From positions 6,452,501 through 6,516,500 of the forward strand of contig NW_027395283.1 in assembly GCF_027580225.2 (NCBI RefSeq): a stretch of DNA of 64,000 nt, written 5' to 3'. The position numbers were made by a program, and so were the translations under genes. Below, piece after piece: positions 35,601 to 47,112 of the stretch (its first letter is position 1; each line of letters opens with the position of its first letter). Source of the stretch: Misgurnus anguillicaudatus (Eukaryota > Chordata > Actinopteri > Cypriniformes > Cobitidae). Under the pieces are notes generated by a model. The model was not told where the DNA came from. It worked only from the letters and a program-made list of their open reading frames with translations, and did no database searches.

Positions 35601-36510
35601 GTACTTTCAACACATCAGTGGCCAATGGTACCTCCTTCACTGCGACGCGATGCACAAAGCTTTCATCTCCTCGTCTGTCCAAATAAGGATTGGCTGACCC
35701 GATTATGCTCCATCCAAGCAGAGTTTTTTGCGCGAATGGTTCGCTGTGTTCACCAGTGATCACTTCCAGAGGAGCCAGAGCTGACGGACAATTGTAGCCG
35801 ATTAACAAACCCACCTCGCAATCTTGAAGCGGGTGCAACTCTTTTGCCAGACTTTTCAGATGAGGCCAATGGAGGGCTGTATCTCTAGTAGGGATGTGAG
35901 ACGTATCGACTGGAATAAACTCTCGTGCATACGCCTGATGTAGTTGGACGTAAATTTCAGAGTTGAGTCCCCGGACCTGTAGACCGCACACAGCCTTGCT
36001 TGCTATGACTGTATCGACAGCTGTCATTGTGCTGAGTTTAAGCTGCACCGGCTGTACACTCACATTAAGTTCAGCAACCAGATCGTCCAAGATGAAGGTG
36101 GAGTCGCTCTGGGTGTCGAGCAGGGCATAGGTGAGTGTTTCCTTCTTGGGTTCTTTGATTGATGACACGAGAACTGGAACAATGCTAGATGTAGCAGAGC
36201 TATGCTGGGTCAAAGCATGTGACATAACCCTTTGAATTTCCTTGCTTGTACGGTTCCCTGGAGCCGTAAACTCTCTGTCTGCAGGTTCAGCGGGATTCCT
36301 GTCTCTGTCTATGTGCAGACAGGTTGGATGACGTCGGCCACAAGTACCGCAGGTGTGGCGCCTCTTACATGCCTTGGTAATATGCCCCTTCCTTAGGCAT
36401 ATGAAAAAAACACGTGTGAACACACAGGTGGTTTTCGAGGATGAAGGCTTTCTTTTCATCTGGAGTCTTTGCTGCAAAGGCTGGGCACTTGACGACGCCG
36501 TGTGTTTCAT
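32656..36510 (-). CDS. pol: BEL/Pao pol polyprotein (protease, RT, RNase H, integrase)
   Basis: 1284 codons open. In order: the end of a zinc knuckle ([11 protein letters not shown]) and a second Cys/His cluster; a retropepsin-like protease with ALLDTQSD, the DTQS form typical of BEL/Pao (DUF1758); RT with [12 protein letters not shown] and the YVDD catalytic box; RNase H/Pao domain ([32 protein letters not shown]); integrase zinc domain ([18 protein letters not shown]) and core with its acidic triad in [15 protein letters not shown] and GGVWERQ. The true start is not the first Met: the frame joins gag near 36404-36410 through a homopolymer shift, so active relatives probably make one gag-pol protein. 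The 3' end is cut by a frameshift at about 32660. Confidence 0.93.
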   Translation of the reverse strand: MKHTASSSAQPLQQRLQMKRKPSSSKTTCVFTRVFFICLRKGHITKACKRRHTCGTCGRRHPTCLHIDRDRNPAEPADREFTAPGNRTSKEIQRVMSHALTQHSSATSSIVPVLVSSIKEPKKETLTYALLDTQSDSTFILDDLVAELNVSVQPVQLKLSTMTAVDTVIASKAVCGLQVRGLNSEIYVQLHQAYAREFIPVDTSHIPTRDTALHWPHLKSLAKELHPLQDCEVGLLIGYNCPSALAPLEVITGEHSEPFAQKTLLGWSIIGSANPYLDRRGDESFVHRVAVKEVPLATDVLKVLESDFNEKGYEDKYVSQNDVHFIQFLNDNIKQKDDGRLEIPLPFKDNCFPTLPNNKRLATLRLQHLEKKLRANKQYLEQYIAFMGEIIQKGHAEPAPPLAEGETVWYIPHHGVYNPKKPGKLRVVFDCSAKFQGISLNDTLLTGPDLINSLVGVLCRFRREAVAVICDIEKMFHQFSVSPKARNYLRFLWWKDGLLNTEPQEYRMSVHLFGAASSPGCANFCLKYLAQNNKEKHPVASEFVEKNFYVDDGLTSVPTAKEAKELIISAQELCQGAGLRLHKFNSNLKEVLSCIAPSERAISTDTFNFQTDATSEGLVLGIQWSAENDTFSFHGNVKDHPPTRQGLLSIVASLYDPLGFIAPFILSGKRILQELCCKGIEWDDPIPEYLRSRWEEWKNDLQNLKEVTIPRCYHPRNFGKIVRVELHHFSDASTTGYGACSYLRYKNDRNEIHCSFVMAKARVAPLKITSIPCLELSAAVTAARMSIMLKAELNMKIEQEFFWTDSQVVLAYINNEARRFHVFVANRVQLIREITDPSQWNYVDTAHNPADYASRGLLVRDISSTSWLSGPKFLWDQKPLPLLKPSTELLVGDPEIKSIQVHATQSSEQNDILERLSRFSTWTTLIKVVARIKRLGSRQSHSAGEVVTVEERSRAAKVVFQLVQLQAFPQDQRTLQRNPSGSTIPNSSPLRHLDPILEEGLIRVGGRLKGSTLSQEQKHPIILPKESYITKLILSHYHEKTCHQGRNQTMNELRANGFWPLGGNKSVAKLIHECVRCRRLRRPTEEQRMSELPRERCEVSAPFTFCGMDCFSPFITKLGRKECKRYGLIFTCLASRAVHLEMLEDMTTDAFINALRCFISLRGAVSHLYCDQGSNFVGAKNELKEALKQCDAEALKAFLADRQCEFIFNAPSASHAGGVWERQIRSIRNVLNITIAQCPGRLDDASLRTLLYEAMAIVNSRPLNVDGINDPMTLEPLTPNHLEV

Positions 36511-38206
36511 CTTTACAGACTAAGCAAGGTAGCCTCAAGTTTGGGTTTTCGATGGTTCCTGAGATGGGACTTTTCGTTTGTATACTTGTGTTGAGTGACT
36601 TAGCTCTTCTTGGGAATCTCTCGTCGCTAGGTTTAAGGTTCATCAAGAGAGGGGATGCAATGGGGTTGCAGGCGACGCAAGCTTCTTCTTGCATAAATCC
36701 TGTGAAGTGTGCAAAGCTTGGAAATTCTCCAGACCTGTCTAGCTCTTCTACAACTATACGGCTCCATCTGCGTATCATCCATTCAGGCAGCTTTTTAAGG
36801 AGTTTATGATTTTCTTCACAATCGTTTAGAATGCTCAGGCCCTTGACGTGAGGTATGGCCTCGGCGCAGCCTTGAAGGAAATCTGCGAACTCTCTTAATG
36901 CTATTGGATCGTTTGCCGCAATTTTTGGCCACTTTGTGAGCTTGTCCCTGAATGCTCTTTGGACAATAAATGGACTTCCATATCTGTCCTGTAAGACTGC
37001 CCAGGCGCCCTTGTATGCTTGCTCTGAGTTGTGGAAGAAAAATCCTTCTACGGCCTTACGTGCCTCCCCAGCGAGGTAGTTCTTTAAGTAAAACATTTTC
37101 TCACTAGCAGGAAGGGGTTTCTGATCGATGAGAGCCAAGAAAGATATCCTCCCCTCTATGAACTTTAGGGGGTCACCAGAGAACACAGTCGGTTCGGGAA
37201 CAGGTAGGCGGCTTAAGGTAAGTGAGCTTGCAATTGCCTGAGCGAGACTTGTTTCCTCCTGAGTTACTTTCACATTGGAGGGTATAAAGTGAGGCTGGAA
37301 AGGTGCTGCTTGCGGATTTAGCGAGATCTCAGGTCCCATGTCTTGTTGATCATGCTGAGTTTCCTGATCTGTGTCTTCCTTAAAACATTCGAGACCATCA
37401 AAGTTGTTATAGGCTCTCACGCGAGCTGCTGCTACTCTTACTTCACTATTTACTTGTAGTTGTTGCAACTTTGTCTTTTCCGCTTCTAGCTTTTGTTTTA
37501 TTTCAGCCTCCCTTTGCTTTATTTCTGCTAACATTTGAGTTTCCTTGAGTTTCCATTCACTTTCCAGTTTGTCGAGTTTCGCTTGTTGGGCTTGTATTTT
37601 TTGCATGGCTTTAGCCTCTTCTACTTTGGCTGCTAATTCTGCTTCGGCGTCTGCACGTTTGCTAGAGGATTTTGAGTTGACGCTTGAGTTAAGTTCTGAT
37701 CTTTGTAATGATTCAGAAGTTAATGTTTCTGTTTTAGTATTCCCAAAAACTGACCCATAATCATCCTTATTTAGCGCTATTCTCACTCTCGCTTTCTCTA
37801 GTTGGTCATTGAAAGCCTCGTCTATGTTCTTTAGTCGTTTGCTGACAAGGTCGCAGATCTCAACTGTTAGAGTGTCACATGCATCCATTCTTTTGGTGAT
37901 AACTGGAGTAGCGGTTTGATTGCGTCGAATGGGTTCATAATTTTGGTGTACTATAGCTTGTTTAGATTTGACTTCTGTTTGAATCCTATCAAGATCCTCA
38001 GCAGAGCAGAAAACTTTTAATTTGGTTCTAACCTCCTTTGCTACGTGTTTCCAGGCATCATAGGCTTTGTTGAATGTCCTTTCATTTTTCATTGCTTCCT
38101 GTTCACGTAACTCTTGACCCTTTGTTGTTAAACTACGCTCACGGGAGCTTGACCTAGTCTGGTGTGCTTCTGAAGGGTTTTCCATATTGTCGGCAGGAGA
38201 TGACAT
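36365..38206 (-). CDS. gag: BEL/Pao gag
   Basis: 613 codons from ATG at 38206. A long charged coiled coil (about residues 175-275, KLDKLESEWKLKETQMLAEI) precedes the DUF1759 gag domain (PTVFSGDPLKFIEGRISFLA to AFRDKLTKWPK), and a first Cys cluster [14 protein letters not shown] is near the end. The last codons are out of frame with the zinc knuckle that continues in pol. A run of seven A on the + strand (36404-36410; T on the coding strand) lies exactly where the frames part, so slippage there explains the premature end. Gag would form cytoplasmic particles. Confidence 0.92.
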   Translation of the reverse strand: MSSPADNMENPSEAHQTRSSSRERSLTTKGQELREQEAMKNERTFNKAYDAWKHVAKEVRTKLKVFCSAEDLDRIQTEVKSKQAIVHQNYEPIRRNQTATPVITKRMDACDTLTVEICDLVSKRLKNIDEAFNDQLEKARVRIALNKDDYGSVFGNTKTETLTSESLQRSELNSSVNSKSSSKRADAEAELAAKVEEAKAMQKIQAQQAKLDKLESEWKLKETQMLAEIKQREAEIKQKLEAEKTKLQQLQVNSEVRVAAARVRAYNNFDGLECFKEDTDQETQHDQQDMGPEISLNPQAAPFQPHFIPSNVKVTQEETSLAQAIASSLTLSRLPVPEPTVFSGDPLKFIEGRISFLALIDQKPLPASEKMFYLKNYLAGEARKAVEGFFFHNSEQAYKGAWAVLQDRYGSPFIVQRAFRDKLTKWPKIAANDPIALREFADFLQGCAEAIPHVKGLSILNDCEENHKLLKKLPEWMIRRWSRIVVEELDRSGEFPSFAHFTGFMQEEACVACNPIASPLLMNLKPSDERFPRRAKSLNTSIQTKSPISGTIENPNLRLPCLVCKDETHGVVKCPAFAAKTPDEKKAFILENHLCVHTCFFHMPKEGAYYQGM

Positions 38207-38821
38207 TGTAAAGACTCAGCAGATCTGTTTGAACTATAAAGCTTTGGGGGGGGGGTTACGTCTAAACTCAATTTGAAGTAAATGACGGTTTAGGCTTCTC
38301 AACTATGCTGCCACTTACATCAGACGTTTACACTTGTGCTGGACCCCAAAGAGTAAACAGATACAATACAAATGTCTTAACAAGATTACTGCTGACAATT
38401 TGCAAACAGACAATTTGTTTCTCGAAGTTGTCAGAATTAAAGGGTTAAAGTCTTTCAGGAGAAGTGAAACAATTGTGCCATTAGACTTTGTGCTTTGTCT
38501 TACTGGTCTAGCATTTACAGTACTTTGTAGCACAGTCCAAATCCTCTTAAAGTAATTTGGATATTGCCTTTCTTTATTTTCTTAAAATGTGCAAAGTCCC
38601 ATATGAATTAACTGAGCTTGTAATTCCGTTTGTGGCACTGACTTCTATATTGCTCCTTTACTGCTTGCGTAGAATGTCTCAGGTCAAGTTTACCAGCTTA
38701 GTCGATGAAGGCCTCTCGCTGCAGCCATGGAATCCACACACTCGCACGTGTAGCGTTGGCCGATCTCATATCAGCTGAATGAAGATGGCGTGGATGGATG
38801 GCTCAGCGGCTGAGTTTTCAC
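38207..38821 (-). other. BEL 5' leader
   Basis: About 615 bases between the 5' LTR and gag. A run of ten G (38246-38255 on the + strand) and short chance ORFs are present. The sequence next to the LTR (GTGAAAACTCAGCCGC on the minus strand) should be the primer-binding site; I could not assign a tRNA. Confidence 0.6.
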
Positions 38822-39386
38822 TGTAGCTGCCCCCTGGTTTCTCGATAACAAGCAGAGAGTCTCTAACGGGTGTAACGTTAATCATTTATTTTCAATCTTC
38901 TTCATAAGCACCGTGAAAACTAAAAGTAAACACAAATAGCAGGTCACATAAACCTGATTATAACATTGTTTTTTATACTTATAAGCTTATCACAATATTT
39001 TTCACATCAAATTACGTTCAAGACATAGAAATAAAAAGGTACAAATATAAACATTGTTAACACATGAAGCGTTCAGACCACGCGAACAGCTTGCAAAACA
39101 GACAATGATATAAATAAAGATAAAGTTTGATAAACATAACACAAACTACACACCTCATTCCGCTCACCAAGGGGTGCAACTGCAAATCCTCAATATAATG
39201 CTGCTTGCAACCATCGCTGACTTTATAATCAAAAAAGGCATATCCAAGTCCCCCAGACACAGGCAAAAACACAAGCAGAGAAACCATCTGCCTCTATACA
39301 GATTCCGGGGTTCACAGTCTCAAACCGGCCATGTGACTGTCACTCAATGGAAGCATGAACTTAGTGACCTCTAGTGGCCACTTACA
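38822..39386 (-). repeat. BEL 5' LTR
   Basis: 565 bases, matching the 3' LTR except about four substitutions. It should hold the promoter for the minus-strand transcript. Target duplication CTCAG follows at 39387-39391. Confidence 0.93.
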
Positions 39387-42300
39387 CTCAGAGGTTCTGA
39401 CATGCTCTTACATTTGGTCTTTTTTCAGTTGCTTTAAAACATAATAATGGGAAGTGTCTCATACCACTGCGTTCAGCACAAACTGAGCTAAAATATTATA
39501 TGAGCTACATGTATGTACATGTTTGTATTTTTGAGAGAAAAATGTTTATGCGTGGTTTTTAAAAAAGCAAAAATTTTAAGTCACTGATATAAGTCCACAA
39601 AACCCATACTAAACATGTTTTAACAAGACTTTTCTAAACATAATCTAGTAGTCTAGAGTTTTTTCTTTAAAATGATGTGACAATCACCATGCCTACTTAT
39701 TCACATAAAACAATGTATTGATTTAGAAATTGTAAGACACTTTTTGTTTAGACGGGCCGTATGCGAGAAGGATTGATTGACAGCAAGCAAACAAAGGCTC
39801 GCATAATGAGCTGCATAATGAGGCAGGAATGTGAGAATGAACTACAGTGAAGAATGTGAGGACAAATGTATACATGTTTGTTTGAGGTTTATTAAGTTAA
39901 CAATATAATCAAAATAGAAATTATGGTTAGGAGGACATTTTAAGTTTATTTGGAAACATACCCTATTCAAAAAATTTGTATAAACTAAGAAACTGAGCTG
40001 TAAACTTCATGTGGCTCATGTTACCATATAACTTTATGTCCAAAAAGTGTTTTTCCACTTCATAGTTTTGTACTGATGAGAGAGATGCTGACCTCTAAGA
40101 GAGTTATAAACAGCTGTTAGCATAAATTGTCCACAGAAATACCCTTACTTATATAACTGATGGGTAAATGTCACTGATACTAAGTTACATTCATATACTA
40201 TCTTGTACATAAACTTAATCTCAGATAAACATCTGCAGCAATTAATATAAAAAGCTGTTTTCAGATGACTGTTTTCAGATGCCCATCCCCTTATCGTCTA
40301 GCTTCTGTTTTAAACGTGTTTCTGTAAGCGCGTATGAACTTTAAAAACACATCGCATGTGCGCGAGCTCGCGTCTCCGTGTAACGCAGCGCTCATAAAAA
40401 CGGTGTCACATGTAAAGCGCAATGTATGGAATTACTTTGCATGTAAACAATATGGAATAATTTTACAGCAAATCCCGCAGTGCAGCATTTACTCAAAGTT
40501 GCCATGACAGATACGAAAGTGAATAACTGTGTCTTAACACTGTACAACATGTAACAGATATCCGCCATTATGGGAGGTCACGCGTACTCGTTTGTAAATA
40601 AGCATGTAAACATGGAATCATATTACAGCACACACTTAAAAGATACAACAGTTCAGGCTTACTGAAAGTTTCCATGAAGGATATAAGTGAATAACTGTGT
40701 TTAACACTGTTACAGCATGCAACAGTGAAATCCGCCATTACGTGAGATCGCGTCCGTTTGTAAACAAGGTGAAAGTTTTTCAATCCGAAGCGTGTAGTCT
40801 GCTAAGGTTGCTTAACGTTACTGTATTTAGGCTGAACTGCACAAGCCATGAGCATATTAAGTTATATGATAGCAAATATAAATGGTATAAATTAACTGTT
40901 AACGTTACTTACTTCTAATCCAGCAGTGCGTTCTCCATTGTTCTTCTTAGGTAACGTTAAAGATAAATGCTTCTCTTCCTCAATGTCCAGACATAAATGA
41001 AGATATTCCTCACGTGTGTGAATAAAGTTTATAATCCAAATATGCGGTAAAAAGTCTTTAAATCTGATCAAACTTTACGCTTTGCTTGTTATGGTTGAAC
41101 AGCTCGTGTCTTCATTACCATGTCAACAGCTGTGGGCGTGACCAAATTAAAGATAATGAAGTCAGCCAGGAAAAACGGTACTCTCTTTACTTCAATGCAG
41201 ATTACATTAACAGGCAATATTTGTTTTCGATTATATTTAGCTTGTTTAAAAGTGGACATTTCAGGCTTTCTTTGGATGTGTGTATCATGCTTGTGTGACG
41301 AGTATTCGCGGAGTTTCAATTGATTTTTGTAACGTGTTTTGAGAGACAGCTGGCGGAGACAGAAATGTCTGGATGCTCACCCTGTTTATTTTCTTTATTT
41401 GACAAAAACACAAAGATCTGTTGTTATTGTGAATGAACACATATTAAAGAAGACCCTTTACCGTTTCAAATGATGTCAAACACGTAAGTGTATGATTATT
41501 AATGATGGAGTATTTTAAGTTGATTCTGCCATGATAAGGAAAAAACACGTCAAAACGCGACCCCGCGTTTTTGGACCCCAGGGGGTTAATAAACCTCAAA
41601 CAAAGATGTATACATCTGTCCTCACATTCTTTACTGTAGTTCCCTCCTGCCTCATTATGCAGCTCATTATGCGAGCCTTTGTTTGCTAGCTGTCAATCAA
41701 TCCTTCTCGCATACGGCCCCTCTAAACAAAAAGTGTCTTACAATTTCTAAATCAATATATTGTTTTATGTGAACAAGTAGGCAGGGTGATTGTCACATCA
41801 TTTTAAAGAAAAAACTCTAGACTACTAGATTCTGTTTAGGAAAGTCTTGTTAAAACATGTTTAGTATGGGTTTTGTGGACTTATATCAGTGACTTAAAAA
41901 TTTTGCTTTTTAAATACCACGCATAAACATTTTTCTCTCAAAAATACAAACATGTACATACATGTAGCTCATATAATATTTTAGCCCAGTTTGTGCTGAA
42001 CGCAGTGGTATGAGACACTTTATACCATTATTATGTTTTAAAGCAACTGAAAAAAGACCAAATGTAAGAGCATGTCAGAACCTCTGAGAGTGTCCCAAAA
42101 TGGTCGGACCCCAGAGGGTTAATGTCAAGTTGTCATGAGAAGTTATGTTGTATGGGTTAATGTCAAGTTGTCATAACAAAGACATCTCAAACAATGTCAT
42201 CTTTGCAATAAAAATGAAAAAATTGAACAAATGACACTTAATGACAGTTGTCTTAAAGGTCCATAAAATCTTCTTCATATTCATGACACGTGTCAGGTCA

Positions 42301-42720
42301 TGATTATGAATGTGTCATGTCAGCCTTATGTAAAGTGATGTTTTATAAAAACATCATAAAAACTTTTCATGTGTCGTTGACCCACAACCTAAACAGTTTA
42401 TATGTGAAGAAATCCACGTATTTACTTCTCATGAGACGAGTGTTTGACAAATTATTCGGCAAACTACTATCACTCATCGCTGCTTTTTGATGGTTTTGAG
42501 AACAATTACTCACGAGTCGCCCTCTGTCATTTCACAGAATTATACAACGGAGAGCACGTCAAGCATAAAAGTCTTGTAGGTTTACTGAGGAGGTTCACGC
42601 CGTAGAGTAGAGCCGTGCGAATTGCAAAAGTGTAAACAAGGCTTTAACTGCACAAAGCTAAAAAGAAATCAGCAACTGTGTGCTGATTCCACCACTTGCC
42701 GCGTCACATGTGAAAGGGCC

Positions 42721-43645
42721 TTTAAAGGAAAACACCACAGTTTTTCAATATTTTACTATGTTCTTACCTCAACTTAGATGAATGAATACATGCCTATCTT
42801 TTTTCAATATGTGCACTTAATCTTTGCACAGCGTGTCATGAATGTGTTAGCATTTAGCCTAGTCCCATTTATTCCTTAGGATCTAAACAGGGAACAATTT
42901 AGAAGCCAACAAACAGTTCCATGTTTTCCCCATTCAAAGACTGTTACATGAGTAGTTACACGAGTAAGTATTGTGGCACAAAATAAAATGTGATTTTTAA
43001 GTGAATAAAAAATGAGAACTATATTGTATGGCGGAAGAGCACTTAGGGGCTGGACACACCAAAACTTTTAAACGCGGCTGAAAACGCCTTGAGGACACCG
43101 AATGCCAGCTGTTTTTCAGCTGAGTGCCAGCTTTCTTCAGCTGAGCGCTTTGGTAGCTGTGATACTTCAGCTGCGAGCCGGTTGGTTGCTGTGGTAATGT
43201 CCCGCCCCTCCTCCACTGTGATTGGGCGGCCGTGTGAGAACTGACATTGACGAGCGGAACTTTTCTCCCAAAGTTGAACCTCTTTCAACTCTCGACGCTC
43301 AGCGCCAAGCGCGGAAAAACCGCCGAGCGACGGTTTTCAGCGCGGAAAAAAAAACCGCTAGCTGCTGGCTTATTTGAAAAACGCCGAGCTTCCATTGGAA
43401 ACAATTGAAAACATGCGCCGGCCGCGGGGGTAAAAGTTTTGGTGTACACAACCCCTTAGTTTGCAGCACTTCAACCTCTGGCGCAGTAATATCATCACTC
43501 CCTTGAAGATGTTACTGTGCGCTTAGGTCGAAATGCTACAAACTAAGTGCTCTTCCTCCATGCATTGAAAATAGATAGTTATATATTAATTTGTCTAAGG
43601 TAAGGACATAGTGAAATGTTAAAAAAATAGTGGTTTTCCTTTAAG
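42721..43645. mobile_element. Inverted-repeat element with TTTAAAGGAAAAC ends
   Basis: Left TTTAAAGGAAAACACCACAGTTTTTCAATATTTTACTATGT and right inverse (ACATAGTGAAATGTTAAAAAAATAGTGGTTTTCCTTTAAG) form arms of about 60 bp. Non-autonomous. It contains the insertion at 43045-43457, and the motif CACTTAG/GTTTGCAGC flanks that insert. Confidence 0.7.
43045..43457. mobile_element. GC-rich 413-bp element with AGGGGCTGGACACACCAAAA ends
   Basis: The left end AGGGGCTGGACACACCAAAACTTTTA is mirrored by TAAAAGTTTTGGTGTACACAACCCCTT. The inside is GC-rich, with repeated AGCTGAG and GCGCGGAAAAACCGC motifs. No protein is supported. Confidence 0.7.
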
Positions 43646-44653
43646 TCAAAAGTGTAGGCATATTTGTCAGCGTTTCACACTCTCTCAGTCGTGCATTAAA
43701 CTGCCTGCCAACTTGCAAGTGTGAATTTGAATTTCCTTTTGCGACAGTTATAATAACACAAATCACATCACACCCAATAATTCAATCGCCCTTGCTTTTT
43801 TTCCACTCCAACATTTCAATTATTGCCCACTAAAAGCTGCACAGATATATTTGCTTACCTGAACTCTGGTGTCTGGTCTGAACTAGTTGATGCATGAAAA
43901 CAGCACCCTGACTGGTTGACTGGCTCAAAGTTTTTTGAGTATTTTAAAAATACAAAAATACTCATCTTAAATGTATTTAAATACAAATTACATTTCATTT
44001 TTTTCAAAGGCTTTAAAATACAAAATACAAAATACTATTTTGTATTTCAAATACGTATTTTAAATACATGTATTTGAAATACTGCCCATCCCTGATCACA
44101 TATGTACAGACATATATACAAACAAACACACTCATGCACTCACAGGAGTCCCAGATAGGAGAAAATCAGAGTAAAGTTACATAGCACATTCAATTATCAG
44201 TCTCTTATTACCCCCGAACACCACATATGTAATATAAGTACAGTAATTATAAAGTTGATTATTTTTATGTTCTTCATAGAAAATGAGCCAAGACCTATGA
44301 ATCTGAGGTTGAAACAACAATTAATTGCATAATTTTTATTTATGTAAACATTAAAAACGGGTCCCACAGACCCGAACACCACACAAAGGTTAAATGATAA
44401 TGACAAATGAATGAATGAAAACAATAATTAAAACAACAACAGAATCATGACACCTCGTTTCAGGTAAATCATAGGATTTTATTTTGTTTAGTAGTAGATG
44501 CGCAGTAGTAGATTTTATTTTGCCTAAATTAAACATTTTACAAACCATTAATATGTCCTGTGTCTTATGATGGAAATATTACATTTTGTTCTGTATATTT
44601 TACTCTTACAGGTATTTGTGTAATAATCTGATATATTAATTTTTAATTTACAG

Positions 44654-46453
44654 TCATGACTCTGATCCTGCTGAAGTCTTAAACACATTCAGATCAAATC
44701 TGAGGAAGAAGTTTGAGTGTTTGTATGAGGTAACATCAAATAAGAGAAACCCAACACTACTGAATGAGATCTACACAGAGCTCTACATCACAGAGAGTGA
44801 AAGTGGAGAGATCAGTAATGAACATGAGGTGAGACAGATTGAGACACAATCCAGAAGAACAACAACAGAGGAGACACCAATCAAATGTAATGACATCTTT
44901 AAACCTTTACCTGAACAAGACAAACACATCAGAAGTGTGCTGACAAAGGGAGTCGCTGGCATTGGAAAAACAGTCTCTGTACAGAAGTTCATTCTGGACT
45001 GGGCTGAAGAGAAAGAGAATCAGGACGTCCACCTCATATTTCCACTTCCTTTCAGAGAGATCAATTTGATGAAGAACAAAACACTCAGTCTTTTAGATCT
45101 TCTTCATCTTTTCTTCCCACAGACAAAAGAAATGGAAATCTCCAGTGATGAATATAAAGTGTTGTTCATCTTTGATGGTTTGGATGAGTGTCGTCTGTCT
45201 CTGGATTTTTACAGCAGTGTGAGGTTGTGTGATGTAAGTGAATCAACCTCAGTGGACGTGATGCTGACAAACCTCATCAAGGGGAATCTGTTTCCATCTG
45301 CTCTCATCTGGATCACCTCCAGACCAGCAGCAGCTGATCTCATCCCCTCTGAGTGTGTTGATCGAGTCACAGAAATACGAGGCTTCAGTGATCCACAGAA
45401 GGAGGAATACTTCAAGAAGAGAATCAGTGATGAGAGTCTGTCTGATCAAATCATCTCACACCTGAAGTCATCCAGGAGTCTCTACATCATGTGTCACATC
45501 CCAGTCTTCTGCTGGATTTCAGTCACTGTTCTAGAGAGAATGTTGAGTGAAGCAGAGAGAAGAGAGATCCCCAAGACTCTCACTCAAATGTACACACACT
45601 TCCTGATCATTCAGACAAACATCAAACATCAGAAGGACTATGAGAAGAAAGATGAAGACATGATCTTCAAACTGGGTAAACTGGCTTTTGAGCAGCTTGT
45701 GAAAGGTAATCTGATCTTCTATGATGAAGACCTGAGAGAGTGTGGCATTGATGTAGCAGAAGCATCAGTGTACTCAGGATTGTGTACTCAGATCTTCAGA
45801 GAGGAGTTTGGTTTGTATCAGGGGAAAGTTTACTGCTTTGTTCATCTCAGCATCCAGGAACATCTAGCAGCTCTTTATGCTCACATGTCCTTCACAGACA
45901 ACAACAGATATGTGTTTGATGAAAATCAGTTTTCTAAAGTTGTGGGCAAAATAAATCATAAATCATTAAAAGATTATTTATTAATCAATTTACATCACAG
46001 AGCTGTAGATGAATCTTTACAGAGTAAGAATGGACATCTGGATCTTTTCCTGCGTTTTCTTCTGGGTCTTTCACTGGAGTCCAATCAGATTCTCTTACAG
46101 GATCTACAGACACAGATGAGAAGATGCTCCTACAAGAAAGAGAAAACTGTTGAGTACATTAAAGAGAAGATGAATGAGAATCTGTCTACAGAGAAATCCA
46201 TCAATCTGATTCACTGTCTGAATGAACTGGGTGATGATTCACTGCTGCAGGAGATTCAACGTTATGTGAAATCTTCATCAGTAGGAGACTCCAAACTCTC
46301 CTCTTCACAGTGGGCAGCTTTAGTTTTTGTGTTGTTGATGTCTGAGCAGCATTTGGATGAACTTGATCTAAATAAATTTATTGGAGATAAAAATACAGCA
46401 GATGAAGTTCTTGTGAAACTACAGCTTGTGATTAAAGAAACCAAAAAACTCAA
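44654..46453 (+). CDS. NLRC3-like gene, FISNA-NACHT exon
   Basis: A single 1800-base exon, open throughout, phase 2 at both ends, with acceptor TTTACAG and donor GTAAGT. It begins with the fish-specific FISNA domain ([29 protein letters not shown]). NACHT follows: Walker A GVAGIGKT (about 44948-44974) and Walker [10 protein letters not shown] (about 45164-45190), the P-loop ATPase used for nucleotide-dependent oligomerisation. Winged-helix and NOD2-type helical parts ([28 protein letters not shown]) complete it. Length is normal for this family. No stop, frameshift or missing motif is seen, so this exon looks functional. Fish NLRC3-like proteins are cytosolic sensors or regulators of innate immunity; the ligand of this one is unknown. 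These genes occur in hundreds of copies, so orthology cannot be given. Confidence 0.95.
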
Positions 46454-47112
46454 GTAAGTAAAACTAACAACAATCACATGACTGTTTACATATTAAAGCA
46501 ACACTATGTAGTTTTCCATGTAAGATTGGCTTACGGCTCCCACATGAGGTTGAAAAGCGCAACAGTGCAATTGTGTTGCTTTAATAAAATTAATTTAATT
46601 ATTTTATGATTTTATTTTGAACTCTTACTTTGGAAGAATCTTTTCTAACAAAAGTCATTTTCTTAATGTTGTACATAAATCAAAAGTCAATCTCAAAAAA
46701 GTTCTCAATGTTCTGCCAATATAAAAAGTGTTCAGTTTTCTTGACGTTCTAAGAATGTTTCTGTGTTGTCTAAACGTTAGATGAATGTTACATTCTACCA
46801 TTTTCAAACTTTATGACAATTTCATGTTTTAATTTTCACACAATGTTTAAAACAACAACTTATCTACCAACTGCTACAGAATTACACTAACTTTACATTA
46901 CCATAACAAATGTGTTTTATATACATAGCGTTAACACAACCAGGGAAGAACTAGCAAACAAAAAGTCATGGGTCAAGAGTCCAACTAAAACAAACACTGA
47001 TCAACACCATGGTGACTTTAAATGAAACAAATCATCAACATCTAAACCTAATAAGTGAATTGTGTTTTCTACAGCAATATTTTTACCGAACATTAAGAAA
47101 TAATGTTTTATG

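Larger units (their letters stand above)
31496..39386 (-). mobile_element. BEL/Pao LTR retrotransposon, full length, minus strand
   Basis: Two 565-base LTRs, each TG...CA, flank a 6.8 kb interior encoding gag and pol on the minus strand. The target duplication CTCAG is at 31491-31495 and 39387-39391. The LTRs differ at about four positions (near 31516, 31669, 31837 and 32015 in the left copy), so the insertion is recent. It interrupts the inner piggyBac-like element. The element would copy itself through RNA. This copy has two frame disruptions and one late stop, so it is probably not autonomous now. Transcription would run against the NLR gene. Confidence 0.95.
31461..41585. mobile_element. 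piggyBac-like element, inner copy, interrupted by BEL
   Basis: Ends CCCTCTGGGGTCC and GGACCCCAGGGGG are flanked by TTAA (31457-31460 and 41586-41589). With the BEL element removed it is about 2.2 kb. Its 39890-41585 part is the inverse of 29760-31456 and its left 0.5 kb the inverse of 41590-42118, with only scattered differences. ORFs in the arms appear on both copies simply because they are duplicates. Confidence 0.85.
29760..42118. mobile_element. piggyBac-like non-autonomous element, outer copy (reverse), split
   Basis: Ends CCCCCTGGGGTCC and GGACCCCAGAGGG are flanked by TTAA (29756-29759 and 42119-42122), the invariant target of piggyBac transposons. The two pieces are 29760-31456 and 41590-42118, about 2.2 kb together. 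They are the reverse complement of the inner copy, which has inserted into a TTAA in the middle of this one. No transposase domain was found. Confidence 0.85.
28358..42346. mobile_element. Inverted-repeat element with TAACACTTTACTTGAAGGGG-type end
   Basis: About 90-bp inverted arms: 28362-28450 (ACTTTAC, GACTGACATGACAC, GACACGTGTCATGAACATGAAG) is mirrored at 42260-42340. A second mirrored block (TTGTCATAACAAAGA...) is at 28530-28565 and 42160-42190. Family not identified. It is split by the insertions at 28591-29395 and 29760-42118. Confidence 0.7.
28029..44094. mobile_element. hAT-type element, outermost of a nested stack
   Basis: Begins CAGAGATGG and ends CCATCCCTG, with AAATACAAAATAC-rich subterminal repeats at both sides (28050-28160 and 43930-44080). 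It is flanked by an exact 8-bp duplication ATCACATA (28021-28028 and 44095-44102). The CAGRG ends and 8-bp duplication are hallmarks of hAT transposons. Its own sequence is small; most of the 16 kb is later insertions. No hAT transposase was found inside. Confidence 0.85.
25576..44653 (+). other. 19-kb intron of the NLR gene
   Basis: Bounded by GTGAGT at 25576 and TTTACAG at 44653. Nearly all of it is mobile or repeat DNA listed separately. Both flanking exons are phase 2, supporting the join. No extra NLR exon was recognised inside. Confidence 0.7.

Noticed and set aside
36365..36510. Programmed -1 frameshift between BEL gag and pol at the T7 run
   Set aside because: The pol frame is +1 relative to gag, not -1, so a length change of the homopolymer is the simpler explanation.
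29756..42122. A single giant palindromic transposon or inversion breakpoint
   Set aside because: The arm order and TTAA at all four junctions are explained fully by one copy inserted within another in opposite orientation.
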